From assembly GCA_963678705.1 (NCBI GenBank), contig OY783220.1, forward strand, positions 7,213,001 through 7,277,000: a DNA stretch of 64,000 nucleotides, given 5' to 3'. Source of the DNA: Panorpa germanica. Taxonomy: Eukaryota > Arthropoda > Insecta > Mecoptera > Panorpidae. The notes below the pieces were generated by a model. That model did not search any database, was not told where the DNA came from, and worked only from the letters and a program-made list of their open reading frames with translations. Below are positions 22,535 through 33,907 of the stretch, one piece after another. The translations under genes were made by a program, and so were the position numbers. How positions within the stretch are numbered: position 1 is the first letter of the stretch; the number at the start of each line of letters is the position of its first letter.

Positions 22535-22645
22535 AATTAGCTTATAGTAAGTTAGCCAGTGGGAATCTGCACTACAAGAGAATTGTTATATGAGAAATAG
22601 AAAATGAAGTTTGAAATTAGCTTATGGCAAATTAATGCTAGTATG
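22535..22645 (+). repeat. repeat K, copy with ~81-bp period
   Basis: ATTAGCTTATAGTAAGTTAG at 22535 is followed at 22615 by ATTAGCTTATGGCAAATTAA. TGGGAATCTGCACTACAAGA and GAAATAGAAAATGAA lie between, as in 2322-2500. Confidence 0.6.
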
Positions 22646-22804
22646 AAACTGTGTGACCTTGCAATAAGCGCACTATTTTGTAACTTTTTAACAACACGCC
22701 ATTTTTGCACTCATTGTATTTAGTTTTAATTAAACCTTAAATGTAATTCTTAATTTGTGAAATCATGCGTCATGAGTCAATAATATATATTATTTTGTAA
22801 TAAT

Positions 22805-23019
22805 TATAGTCGAAATTTCGTGAGTTCGGCGTTGACTTATGCCTGAAAGAGGTTATAAGAGCTGCATAAATGGTTATACGATGGTGAATTTTATCTTATT
22901 GGTTACAATATACATTAAAAAAATGTGTGAGAAAATACTTTTTCATTGTATCGCAGATTTATACGGCACAACCTCTTTTAATCCAGAGTCGCCGGCGAAC
23001 TCTTGTAATTTAAACTATA
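22805..23019. mobile_element. MITE G, copy 1
   Basis: It has long imperfect inverted ends of about 50 bp. The left end has GTGAGTTCGGCGTTGACTTA ... AAAGAGGTT; the right end, complemented, has AAGAGTTCGCCGGCGACTC ... AAAGAGGTT. Both termini are TATAGT. Other copies are at 26404-26624 and 58710-58891, with a short one at 33786-33848. No transposase; family uncertain (a TA duplication would suggest Tc1/mariner type). Confidence 0.7.
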
Positions 23020-23040
23020 CTATCTTTATCTTCTTCTTAA

Positions 23041-23350
23041 TATATATAAATTACGTGTCACGTTGTGTGTTCGCGATGGACTCCTAAACTACTTAACCGA
23101 TTTTAATCAAATTTGTACACCGGGTGCAGTTTGATCCAACTTGAAAGATAGGATAGCTTACATCTCAATTTATGATTAATTATTATGATTTATTATTAAT
23201 TATCTGATTTTAAAAGATGGCGACATCTGTTGATAAATAGATTGAGTAAATATTCTGTTGACTAGATTGAGTAAATATTCAATAGATGGCGCTATGTAAT
23301 GTAATATGACAAAAACGTTAGTCACAGCAACGCGTGGCCGGGACAGCTAG
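23041..23350 (-). repeat. repeat C, copy 3
   Basis: The reverse complement runs from CTAGCTGTCCCGGCCACGCG through AGCGCCATCTATTG and ATTAAAATCGGTTAAGTAG to ACGTAATTTATATATA. It is complete at both ends. Confidence 0.8.
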
Positions 23351-23456
23351 TTTAATATAAATTATTATGTTTAATATAATTAATTTTATTTCTTTATATT
23401 TTACAGCTGAAACTTACATTTTAGGTTAAAACCTTATATTAACACTAAAGCTCAGT

Positions 23457-24686
23457 GAGGTTTGAGACTACTTAAAACCGCTCCAAAATAGCTGACCTTT
23501 TGGAATCTTATTTAATTTAGCCAATAGCTTTGGATAACTTAAGTAGCACAAGCAAGAAAGTAGGGACCTCATTTTCAATTAAGGACACTTTTTTATTTGT
23601 AAAAATTCTTAATATTATTTATAGCTTAAAGCTCATATATCTTTTGTCTTAGTATGTGTTACATTTAACAATATTTTATTGTTAAACAAACACACAAATT
23701 GTATGTAAGAGGATTGGTCAGTTCGTTTAGTTGTATAAGTGTGTTACTGTCAGCATTACCAGTATTTCAACGATGGTTTCTTCAAAAAGTTTTCTTCCAT
23801 GTATATACGATAAATCCAATGCGTTCGATGAACGTTTACCTTTATTAAACGTGTTGATTTATACTGGAACAAGGAAACAAAGCTACATCCTGGTGTTAAC
23901 TTTGATTAAAATTAAAAATGCAATAAACTATGATAATAATTTAATAAATAATTTTGTTATTTCTTGAAATTGTTTACTTAACTCAGTGCCTATCTCTGCA
24001 TTTCACAAAACATGAATCTGATACCGAAATAATTTTATAAATATCATAAAATATGCATAAACAAAGTTAAAAATTTAAAAAAACAGATACCAAATATAAA
24101 ATATTTACACAAATTATTAATCGGTTGAATGATTAATAATTAATGAACCGCATTCAGGGCATTAATTAGATAACAGACATTTATTGTTAATTCCAACAAT
24201 AAAGTATAAATATTAATAACAAAACATGTTTTGTTTAAGACGAGATTAATAATTGTTTAAAACAATTATATCAATGAGATTATTCGCTCTTTGCAATTAT
24301 CTATATTTTTGGATTACATATGTTTACCAATATTGCATTCTCAAAACTAATTCTCACATTAGAACTGTGATTCATTCTAATATCTTGAATAAGAATTTGT
24401 AAATATACTGGGATAGAAATAATCAACCGCAATTCCGTGTTAAATATTGATGAACTACAATTTAAGTTTATATGAATTGTATAATGGAATTTTAATATTA
24501 TTAAAAGATATTTATAACAAGGTATTCACAAATACTCGTATATGAGTAAACTTGATGTTTGTTTCATTAAAAATATTCGCTGTCACTTGTTAAGCTGTTA
24601 CTCCCATTAACAACTACTTTCTTCTCTCGTGGTTTGTGTTCTACATCATCTACGTCTATGCAACAATTGCATAATTTTAATATTTT
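23457..24686. other. unassigned AT-rich DNA
   Basis: No gene or repeat family recognised. AATTAATAATTAAT-type words cluster at about 24115-24150. Confidence 0.55.
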
Positions 24687-24895
24687 TATTTTAATATTTA
24701 TTTGAGTGTTCATCAACTTTGAAAAGTTATTACCACTTAAAACAATATATACGTTTATAAACATTTACAAAACATAATTTACAACTTATTGATACGAGTA
24801 TGGGTACTTAAAATAAAGAGATTAAATTACTTTTATTGATAAACTCAATAAGGTTTTTGAGATTTTCTCTGCTTTCAAATATCTGCCTAATTGAA
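24687..24895 (-). repeat. retroposon J, copy 2
   Basis: Collinear with 4792-4999: TTAATATTTATTTGAGTGTT, AAGTTATTACCACTTAAAAC, TACTTAAAATAAAGAGATTA, and TTTCTCTGCTTTCAAATAT. Confidence 0.65.
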
Positions 24896-26403
24896 TAGTT
24901 TTAAAGATTGTAGAAAAACCATTAATCCAAAAACGGAAAAATTCTTACTGTTTTTTGAGAATATTTGTAAAGATTCAACGAAGTTTTTAATTTAACAAAA
25001 TATCAATTTTCGAAAGAGTTAATAATTATTTTCTTGATTTGTTAAACATTTTACTGAATTTTTTTTAATTTCTAAACAAAATGAGAAAATTTTTTTTTTT
25101 CTTTTTTTCTTGTGTAGTCATGGGCAGGACCACCTTCTAGTTCCCGCTTATCGTTGAATTTTGGGACACCCTGTATACATTTATATATACTATTGTATAA
25201 AATAGAACTCTATTTTATTTACCCGCGGAAAATCTGAAATAAACTAAGTAAAATTCTAACAAGCAAAACTTAAATTCGATTTGGTGAGAGATTTCACACT
25301 AATTTATATTTAAAGAAATCCAACAGTAGTTTGCAGCCTCACCAGACAGTTTTACGATAAAAAGGTAGAGCCCTAATCATTTGAAAATTTTTAACAAATT
25401 TGTGCGCATCTTTAAATGCTTCTTGCGCCTCGTCTTATTCTTACTCCTTTAAAATTATTATGTATCAGGCATCATTTAGCAACATGCAACGTCTTGCAAA
25501 CATCGAATATGATTGTATTCGATTAAAACAAGAATTAGATAGAGATCTATATAGTACGTTTATCCTACTGCTGTTATATACGCAATATATTAATGTAATT
25601 AATATTCTCTGAGCGATGCAAGTCAGATAAATAACATATAAAAAGATAACAACATTACAGAATGTTATTCTTATTCTTCTCCATGCCATTTCAACTCGAA
25701 CTTGTCAGACGAATATAAAGCGCTGGAATAATTAAACAGAAATAACATCATATTTCACAAATAATAAATGATAATAAACGTGTAAGTGTATCTGTATGCA
25801 CAGTGTCAAAAGATTCAGAGCCGGGTTCTGAGCAGTAGTGTAACTAGGCGAGTTCTAGCAGCACGGTGAAATGATCAGTGGGGGTTGGAAGTGTATCAGA
25901 ATATAACGGACTCTGTAAAAGTATAACTCATTGATATTCCACCCGCAATTGTCATCAAAGTTAACAGGATAACACAGGATACGGGATAGAACTGTGAACA
26001 GGATATTTAAACATCCAAAACAACGTATAAGTATCGTTTTAAAGTACATGGTCTGTTTCCATCGAATCATTTATTTTGTTTTGATTGATTGATGTTGGAA
26101 ATTGTCATCGTAAGAGTTATGAAAATAATATGTTAATTTGCATTGTTATAAATGCAGCAATTAGATATTGTCACCAGTTGGAAGTTTTGATGAAAAATAG
26201 ATTTTGTTTGTAAAATATTCCGTGCGTAAACATCATCCATTAATCATGATCATAGCATTCGCACACACCTCTCTTGTGTTATGGATGTGATAAAATTATT
26301 CGAAAGGCTCATCCATATTTGCAAAATGTCCTTACAGTTAAACATAAAATATGTTATAGAGAAATGTTGCATCAGTGAAAAATTAGATATAAGAAAAATT
26401 GTA
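24896..26403. other. unassigned DNA with one DNA-transposon-like end
   Basis: The only readable item is the TTTTGGGACACCCTGTATAC word at about 25159-25178, reported separately. Two overlapping 70-74 codon frames near 25400-25690 have no recognisable content. Confidence 0.5.
25120..25178. repeat. possible DNA-transposon terminus (GGGACACCCTGTATAC)
   Basis: GGGACACCCTGTATAC is a frequent terminal sequence of short DNA elements in insect genomes. A related GAACACCCTGT occurs at about 28430. No matching opposite end was found nearby, so this is a terminus-like fragment. Confidence 0.35.
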
Positions 26404-26624
26404 TATAAGTCAAAATCACGATAGTTCGGCGGCGACTTATACTTAAAAGAGGTTATAAGAGCGGTATAAATCTATAATACGATAATGAATTGTATCTTAT
26501 TCGTTTCTATATACATTATAGAAAAATAAGTGAGTCAGTGCTTTTTAGTTATATCGACAGTTTATACCCCACAACTTGTTTTAAGTATGTGTCGTTGAAC
26601 TATATTAATTTCGTAAAATTATAT
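26404..26624. mobile_element. MITE G, copy 2
   Basis: The left end TATAAGTCAAAATCACGATAG-type block is followed by TTCGGCGGCGACTTATACTT and AAAGAGGTTATAAGAGCGG. The right end has AACTTGTTTTAAGTATGTG, GAACTATATTAATTTCG and terminal TATA. It is collinear with 22805-23019. Confidence 0.7.
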
Positions 26625-26733
26625 TATTTTTAATAAATTCAAACAAAAATTCTAAATAATATAAGATATATATTAAAAGTAATTAAAACGACACAGTAGA
26701 CGAGATCATTAATACTCGACTACATATATAGTT

Positions 26734-26917
26734 TTAGTGTTAATTTAAGGTTTTAACCTAAAATTTAAAGTTGAGTTAATGAAATATAAATAAATAAAAT
26801 TAATTATATTAAATAAAATAATTTATATTAAATAATTTATAATAAATACTGACGCATGATGCATGATTTCACAAGTTCAAAATTACATTTAAGGTTAAAA
26901 CCTTAAATTAAAACTAA
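26734..26917. mobile_element. MITE N, intact copy
   Basis: The ends are TTAGTGTTAATTTAAGG and, complemented, TTAGTTTTAATTTAAGG, with one mismatch in 17. Each end is itself palindromic (AAGGTTTTAACCT; AAGGTTAAAACCTT), so each end can form its own hairpin. The interior is almost pure A/T with a TGACGCATGATGCATG block. Non-coding. Confidence 0.7.
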
Positions 26918-27599
26918 CAAAAGTGAGGGGGAATGGGGTTTTAATATATATATAAACTAGCAAATAAACGGGTTCCTAATTTTAATATGTATATGTCTAT
27001 CAAATTTGTATTAAATATAAGAATATTTTTAACAGCGTACATTTTGATTTGCAAAATTAGTTTTAGCCAAAACTGTACATCATAAGAAATTGTAATAAAA
27101 TCATTTATCTTTTCACCTTCATTTGTGTTGAATCGTATTAATTTATTTTATAAATAATTGGAAATCGATCAAAATATATTTGATATATAAGAAAGGTACG
27201 TACACATCTAGAACGACTGAGGGAACATAGTTTAATATAACCTAATGTAAAGTTGAAATACTACAGAGTGATTCGAAGTGCATATAATCAAGATTACTGT
27301 TGTAGTTAAGACCGATTAATTAGAGGGTTCTGCGAATTTCATCTGTCATGTAAGTGCTATTGTAGAATTCCACTTTATTTTAAGCAGATTCTCTGATACA
27401 AAAGTCAGGAGTACATGATTCTACTTCTTTTCAGTATCAGTTAGGCGTTTTTAAAAGTGGGGTATAAAGAGTATAAATATTTAATGAAAAATTCGATAAA
27501 ACACTGAATGCCTATCTAAAAAGAAGAGGATCTTCACATCATAATATGACAATTGACAGGACAGGAGGAAAATTATTTTATAAATATAAGAAGTTAGTT
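26918..27599. other. unassigned DNA
   Basis: No frame or repeat assigned. Confidence 0.5.
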
Positions 27600-27925
27600 G
27601 CAAATTTTTAATCAAACTTATGTGTTTCTTCTGAAATCAAAGACTTTTATTTTAGTAATTTACCTACACATTATAATAATTACACTGTTTAACTTAAATC
27701 ATACTATCTTACCTGAAATCAAAGAAACGACATTTAAAGTTATTATTTAAATTGTCAATTCCTTTTTATCTAATTTTATAATAATCTAACAATATGCACA
27801 GTGAGTTATGTCAGCTCCAAATATCAACTGTAGCTATACAGTATATAAAAGACCAGAATTCAGTTGTAATATATTTGATCAGTGGTACCAACTAAAGAAA
27901 TATAATTTCTTTACATATATATATG
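27600..27925 (-). repeat. repeat A, copy 3
   Basis: The reverse complement runs from AAGAAATTATATTTCTTTAG through TGATATTTGGAGCTGACA, TAGATAAAAAGGAATTGACA and TTTCAGGTAAGATAGTATGA to AACACATAAGTTTGATTAAA. It is uninterrupted, which makes it a reference for copy 1. Confidence 0.8.
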
Positions 27926-28194
27926 TTATTCTTTGCTACATCTTCACTGTAACAGTAGTCATTCTGTGTTAATTTTGACTTGCAATGTTTGAACGTGAGA
28001 ACCAATATTGATAAGGGAATATTGTGTCAGTAGAGGGTGCAATTTTATAATTTGTTTTATATGTGACCTCGCATGGGGGTCCAAAGATGCTAGTATATTT
28101 TTATGTTAAAGTTTAGTTTTCTATGACAAAAGAGTTGTTTTATGGAACATATATCTAGTAATGAATGGCGATTCCAAAGCCTTACACCTAAAAC

Positions 28195-28234
<40 letters not shown>

Positions 28235-29227
28235 CATTGTCATATGTAGGCTCTATTAATTAAGACTAAATTTAAAAGATAAAAAAACGATTAACAAAGA
28301 TAAAATAAATAACACAATTTATATAAAAACTAATTAAAGTAAAAACTACTTAACTACATTTTTACTCGCCCTACAATTAATTAAACATGGTGTATTTCAA
28401 ATACATAAAATGTATACAATTAATTTTAGAACACCCTGTCATTAATATAATTCTTATAAAATATCATATCATAGCTAAAAAGATCTCTTAATATGATACA
28501 TAAATTGGAATATTAATTTGTGATAAATAAGAAAACCGTCTCATAATATCACGTAGGGAATTCTCTATCTCGCTCGCACACACATACACTGTACCTGACA
28601 ATTTAACGTTTATCGCGTACTTGATTTCTACTTCTATTAATATAGCTATTTATTGAGTTTTTCTGTTTGTTAATTTATACTGTCAAGCCAAAGCCGAATG
28701 ATTTATCGTCAGTTGTACTTTACTTCGTATGAGTATGTTGAGAAAATGTCATAAATCAAACATAAATCGTGTTATATGCTAATCAATTCTACTTACGAGT
28801 ACGTCGAAAGCGAAGCATATTGTTTTTGTGAATGTACTGTGACAATACCATACTGTAAGTCCCTCTATAACGCGTTTAATGATATCGCGTAATTTGTGGG
28901 GAAAACCAATGCGAAACGGGATGATGCTCTCATAAAGTGTGAAGGGCGTGGGAGACAAATAAACGGTATTTTAAAGTTCAGTAAGCACACAAGATCTATG
29001 TATTGTACTATCACATCACTCAATAAGTTCGTAGGGTGACAAATAGATGGCGCCACTATTGACAAATCCATTAACAAATAAATACATATTGACACAACTA
29101 TAAAAAATAGCGTAACATTAAAAAAAACATCTTTATTTTGTTCCAGAAACCGTGCAAAAAATAATGGTGAAAACCCATAATATATAAATTCTACAAAATA
29201 TATTTACAAATTTCATTCATATTTTTA
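27926..29227. other. unassigned DNA with short (TA)n
   Basis: A (TA)n tract lies at 28205-28231. Nothing else is assigned. An AAATAGATGGCGCCACTATT word is at about 29039-29059. Confidence 0.5.
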
Positions 29228-29231
29228 TTAA

Positions 29232-29979
29232 GGAGGTACAGGACGTTAACGTAAATAAAGACAACGTTGTGAAATTTGTAGCGTCGATACAAATAGTTAA
29301 AATACATGCTGTCTCAAAATTTTAGAGACCTAGGGTTCATAGTTTTCTTTTTATACATGATTAAAAATAGCCATTTTCCATACAAATCATAATTTTTAGC
29401 TCAATTTCACCACATAATATAACTTTTAACTATAAAAAAATGGTGACACGGCTTTCAAAAACTAGGAGTATATAAAATAATCTTTTCTGTAACTATTGCA
29501 AAAAGAAAATTATCAAAAGGATACCTATTTACGAAAATATTTAACTAAAACCTTTAAGAAACAGTAATGTAGGTTATAAGTCGGCAACGTTGCAAATGCC
29601 AATTTGAGCGGGAAATTTAAAATCGGAATAAACATTATATAAAATATAATCATTTATTGGTGAAAGAACCAAATCACGCATGCGTCAACACACGTAATTA
29701 TTATTTAAACATTTACACATTTATAATTCCTTTTTCAAAATATTTTATTTAAATTGAATTAATATAAATTTGATATTAATTATAGGTAATTTTTACTTTA
29801 TTAAACTATTATATGCCTAAAAAATTCATTTTAACAAGCAAAAAGTTTAATAGGGAATTGAAAAATTCATTTTCAAAGGTACAGTCCCAATATTTGCTCG
29901 TCCCTCATGTACTTCGTCTTTTGCATTTCGTATTACCGAGAGATAAACTTCTTGCATTGACGGTACGTCCTGTACCTCC
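29232..29979. mobile_element. 748-bp inverted-repeat element bounded by TTAA
   Basis: TTAA flanks both sides (29228-29231 and 29980-29983). The ends are GGAGGTACAGGACGT and ACGTCCTGTACCTCC, a perfect 15-bp inverted pair. A TTAA duplication is the mark of piggyBac-type insertion, but the terminal bases are not the usual CCY of that family, so the assignment is tentative. The interior is AT-rich and has no transposase frame. No second copy was noticed here. Confidence 0.75.
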
Positions 29980-29983
29980 TTAA

Positions 29984-31009
29984 AGCAAATAACTCGTGCA
30001 AAACAAGGGTTAGGTGTAATTATGTGCCAGACTTAATGAATAGTATTTTAATAGTTTTATTATGATATTCAGTTTCATAGTTACCATACAGGTCAACTAT
30101 TACTATTTATGGTCTAGTTGCTTTCTGATGCAAGTATCATAGAAACGCTATTGATACTGACAGTAACACATTTATACGAGTACCACTAGTGATCGCCTTC
30201 GCTTTTCTTCACATTTCCAAAAATCCAATGTGAGGACCGAGTGTCTAATCTTGCTTATAGCACGACAACTGCCTCATACAAACAAATTTATAGAAGAAAA
30301 ACAAGAATATGAGTACTAACATAATGTTATAGGAAAGTAATATAAGAATATCCGCGCTGTTATCAGCAAAACCCATAAATACTCGTACCACTTCTTGTGA
30401 ACATTTCATGATATGAACAAACGATATCTTTAAAGAAAAAAAATTATGTTGAACATTTTATATTAAAAATTTCTTATTCCTTCAATCAAAGTATTATATA
30501 TTTTAATCATTTATTTAATCTTTTTTAATATATAAACACATATACATACATATATTTATATGTATGTAATACATATCAAATCTCCGTTCAATATATCTTT
30601 CACAGCCTCTGAGTTCTGAAAGCTCTCTGCTCAAAAGCCATGTTCTTTGTATTGGTGCTAGAATAAAACGTGAGAATACGCACCACAACATTTCAAATCT
30701 GATAAAAATATTTAATAAGCTCCGCCCACTCCGTGGGCTGTTTGCTCGAGATGTTATTTTTGATAAAACAGACTGAATTCTGACGTATTACAACCGGACA
30801 AGACCTTTACTATTTGGAAAATCTTTGGAAGATCTTTAACAGGTATTTCAAACCAATATTAATGAATGTATTGGATCAATTTGAAATAGCCAGTGGTGTC
30901 GGTGGATCCATTGGGCCCCTCAAAATACAAAGAAGTTCCTTGGTAAACAAAAACTTATGGAAAAAAGATTGCTGTGAGCAGAGCTAGACTATATTGAATC
31001 TCGTTATGG
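29984..31009. other. unassigned DNA
   Basis: No gene supported. GC-richer patches occur near 30725-30745 and 30890-30925 without a conserved frame. Confidence 0.5.
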
Positions 31010-31200
31010 GGAGATACATCCCAAGTATAGTGGTAAACCGAACACTGTTTACCGCTGGCACGAGTGATGCTATGTCAACGGATTTACCCTCATTCGCATA
31101 CCACCACAGTCACAATCTGAACGGGTACCCTAATTCACCCATCCAAACTCTGAACGAGCGCACTGATGGTTAAGGTACCACATTGACCCAAGACCTGGTG
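31010..31200 (-). pseudogene. possible decayed LINE C-terminus (CDCG motif)
   Basis: On the minus strand one frame reads PGLGSMWYLNHQCARSEFGW, then after a stop DCDCGGMRMRV and later a Cys-Gln-Arg. This resembles the RC...L..WG....CDCG......C..R region near the end of several LINE reverse transcriptases. Three stops are present and no other domain is visible, so the match is suggestive only. Confidence 0.35.
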
Positions 31201-31629
31201 GTTCAACATGGTATGGCCGTTTTACACAGCAGTCAGGCGACAACCGTGTCGTCATACTGGGATATCATTCATAATGGGTATATATGTAATTTTTGTTAAA
31301 ACAACATATCTATTGTACCAATGCATGTTGATAAAAAGCCAAGTTTTATCGCAGCATATTTTTTGCATCCGCAATTTTATAGATAGCAGACAAATTATCT
31401 GACATGACCTATTGAAACAGTTATAGTTATCAAATTGCATACAATATTATCAAATTTTAGGTCCCAGCATAAACTACGTATTGTACTAAAGATAACGAAC
31501 GCTTGTTAAATAATTTGGCATTCTAATGTACTGGGGGATTTATTTTTTTATTGGATCTGATTAATTTAGAATCTGTCTATACATAATATTCAGCAACTTT
31601 AATATTTACTTATGTAGTATTATATATTT

Positions 31630-32745
31630 ATAGTTTCTGCCCTTACGGCTTTACAACAAGATTTACATTTCCTTTATAAATATTTAACATTTTTTAAATT
31701 CTCTTCCCCCTTTTTAAGATACGTCTCACTTGTTATCATCCTCCACTGTCTCCATCTATATGCTTTGTTTTCTTTTCTTGCAATCGTACCTCACGACTTA
31801 CTCTGCTCACAAAGTTTCTCCTTCTTCTTACTTCTCTTTCTCCTTACCTTCGACTTAAAACTATTCTAGACTCTAATTTTTTTTTTTTATTATTATTATA
31901 TTAACTGTGTGCCTTTCGGCTTTTCAATCTCCATTCTTAATACATTTCATAGAACTTCAACTTGAAATTAAACTTAAACTATGCTTCATCTTCTCTTGAC
32001 CCTCTTCCTTCATTTTCCCTAGTGCTCCTTCATTCTCACCATTTCCTCACCTCTTGTCTTCTTTGTCTCCTCTAGACAAACCCTCTATTATATTTTTACT
32101 ACACTTCTTTGTTTCTGTCTTCATATTCTCTTCTCCCGCCTTTTACGTTTAACACTCTGCTCTTTTATCAGACCATTGAGTTGACCACATTGACATTGTG
32201 GTTTGGAATGGTAACTAGGTGTTCTTATGATTTTATTTGACATCACTTCTGATTAAATTCCTTTTCTCTATCTCCGCCATCCACCTCTTCCTTTCACTGC
32301 CGCCCTTTAATAACTGCACAATATTCTTCTCGCTTATTACCTTTATCTGACATGAAAACTTAATGTCTAGACTCTAATTAAATTTAAACTAATGACATCT
32401 CTTCCTTCTTTCCCTCCTGTCACTTTCTCTGTCCTCTACTCCTCTACTTCTCCATTCCATGTCTTCCTTCTCTAGCTGCTCTATCTTCATTCACCAAACT
32501 AAACATTCTCCATACCTGTTCTGCCATACATCTCCTTCTTTTCTTGTCTTTTCTCAGCAGCTATTTCCTTAATTTCTTAAACACTTCACTCCCCATTACT
32601 ACTTTCTCTTTTCCACTAGTTCTCTCGTTCTTGTCTCTACTTTCGCCATCCACCTCTTCCCTTCGTTACATTCTCTATTTACCTCCTCTATCTTCTTCTC
32701 AATCTTTATTTTGTAATCGCTTGTTATAATTAATCTCTAGTTTCC
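31630..32745 (-). mobile_element. older LINE R 3' end, split by a younger LINE R
   Basis: It is T/C-rich on the plus strand, thus A/G-rich on the coding minus strand. It starts at the left with the LINE 3' signature GCCCTTACGGCTTTACAACA and contains TTCGCCATCCACCTCTTCCC, which corresponds to minus-strand RWMAKVE. It is interrupted at 31879-32365 by a younger copy. No frame of useful length survives. Confidence 0.6.
31879..32365 (-). mobile_element. younger LINE R, 5'-truncated, 14-bp target duplication
   Basis: TCTAGACTCTAATT occurs at 31865-31878 and again at 32366-32379. Between them, on the minus strand, lies a LINE R tail from ATTAAGTTTTCATG through GGAAGAGGTGGATGGCGGAG to AAAGCCGAAAGGC and a terminal A tract (T run at about 31879-31888). 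This is the pattern of target-primed reverse transcription. It lies inside the older LINE R copy in the same orientation. Confidence 0.85.
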
Positions 32746-33780
32746 TAAAACATAACTCGCAGTATAAACAGTATTTAGAGGCCCCGTCAAACTTTACCGC
32801 CTGGTGCTTCAAGCTATCTTAATCCGCCTGTGATCCATAGTAATATCTAACGTAAATTTTTCACCGTGTACCGTTTCACCAATACAATATTTAACCATTA
32901 CCTAAGTAACATGCAACCATTTTCTAAAAACATACAACATTGTAGCATAAAATATAAATAAACTACTGTTCAGGATCACTGTGATAAACAGTTTTCCAAC
33001 ATTTCGATCCGTTCCATCATAAAACGCTTTACGTTTATGAGTATTTCGCTCATCACTAGCGTTGAGCGAACTGAGCGAGATGAGCGAACTTGCGAAATGT
33101 ACGAGGATGAATATATTTCTCTATTATTTATAATCTGAAATATCTTGAATAATGAACTGTAACATATCAAAGTTGTATACGTATATTTTATATAATAAAA
33201 ATCTATTATATGTACCTATAATACCTATTCTGGTGCGATAATATATGATACAACGATGGGTGAAGATTTCTTGTTGGGGATGGGGTGTTGTGGAAACTTG
33301 GGGTGGTTGTAGAGATGAGAAAAATATAGATGGTGTGCGATGCAATTGCAGATGATTGTGTTTTCGATATTTTCTATCTATTGTTATCAAATGGAATTCG
33401 TGTTCATGTAACTGAAAAATAAAATATCCTTTTGGAACTAAGGACGAATCAGAACGCTCTCATTTAGTACATACCATAAGCTAACCATTCGAAATCATAT
33501 TTATTAAAATGTATGAATTTTTGCAATAAAATATAAAATATCTTTATCATATGGTACAAACGGTGAAACCACTTCACCATTCAGAATCCGAACGACAAAA
33601 ACTACAGTAAACTTCTTGTGTTTACTGAATCTTTATCTAGCGACCCAGTTCACTAAATTATTTACTGAGGTCTTATGATTAGGCAACATAATTAGCCAAG
33701 CAAAAGTGTTTTTTTAAATGTGTATCAGATTTCATCAAGTTGGATGCCATTAGAAAGATTAACCATAAGTAATTTGCATA
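32746..33780. other. unassigned DNA
   Basis: A small tandem repeat at 33063-33089 is listed separately. A GTTTACTG/CAGTAAAC hairpin is at about 33606-33628. No gene recognised. Confidence 0.5.
33063..33089 (+). repeat. 9-bp tandem repeat, three units
   Basis: TGAGCGAAC, TGAGCGAGA and TGAGCGAAC are contiguous. An inverted TCGCTCA lies just upstream at 33046-33052 and can pair with any unit. Confidence 0.8.
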
Positions 33781-33785
33781 ATAAT

Positions 33786-33848
33786 TATAGTTCAAATTTT
33801 ACGGCACCACGTGTAAGTATGAGTCGTCGGCGAACTCTATATTTATAC
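33786..33848. mobile_element. MITE G, short internal-deletion copy
   Basis: The left end TATAGTTCAAATTTTACGGC and the right part AGTATGAGTCGTCGGCGAAC, ending in TATA, match the two ends of G with the centre missing. Confidence 0.5.
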
Positions 33849-33891
33849 TGAGAAAATACATTCTGCTCTCTATATATATATATATATATAT

Positions 33892-33907
33892 ACTACCTAT
33901 AGGTAGT
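33892..33907. repeat. perfect 16-bp palindrome
   Basis: ACTACCTATAGGTAGT follows directly after a (TA)n tract at the left edge of T copy 1. Confidence 0.9.

Larger units (their letters stand above)
22720..23450. mobile_element. MITE N, copy split by MITE G and repeat C
   Basis: The left piece 22720-22800 (TTAGTTTTAATTAAACCTTA ... AATCATGCGTCATGAGTCAA) and the right piece from about 23352 (TTTAATATAATTAATTTTAT ... GGTTAAAACCTTATATTAAC) together equal the reverse complement of the intact copy at 26734-26917. G (22805-23019) and C (23041-23350) were inserted later. Confidence 0.65.

Noticed and set aside
22839-23087. 82-codon gene
   Set aside because: It lies entirely in MITE G and the edge of repeat C.
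32544-32729. Ser/Leu/Pro-rich 61-codon protein
   Set aside because: It is antisense to A/G-rich LINE R sequence.
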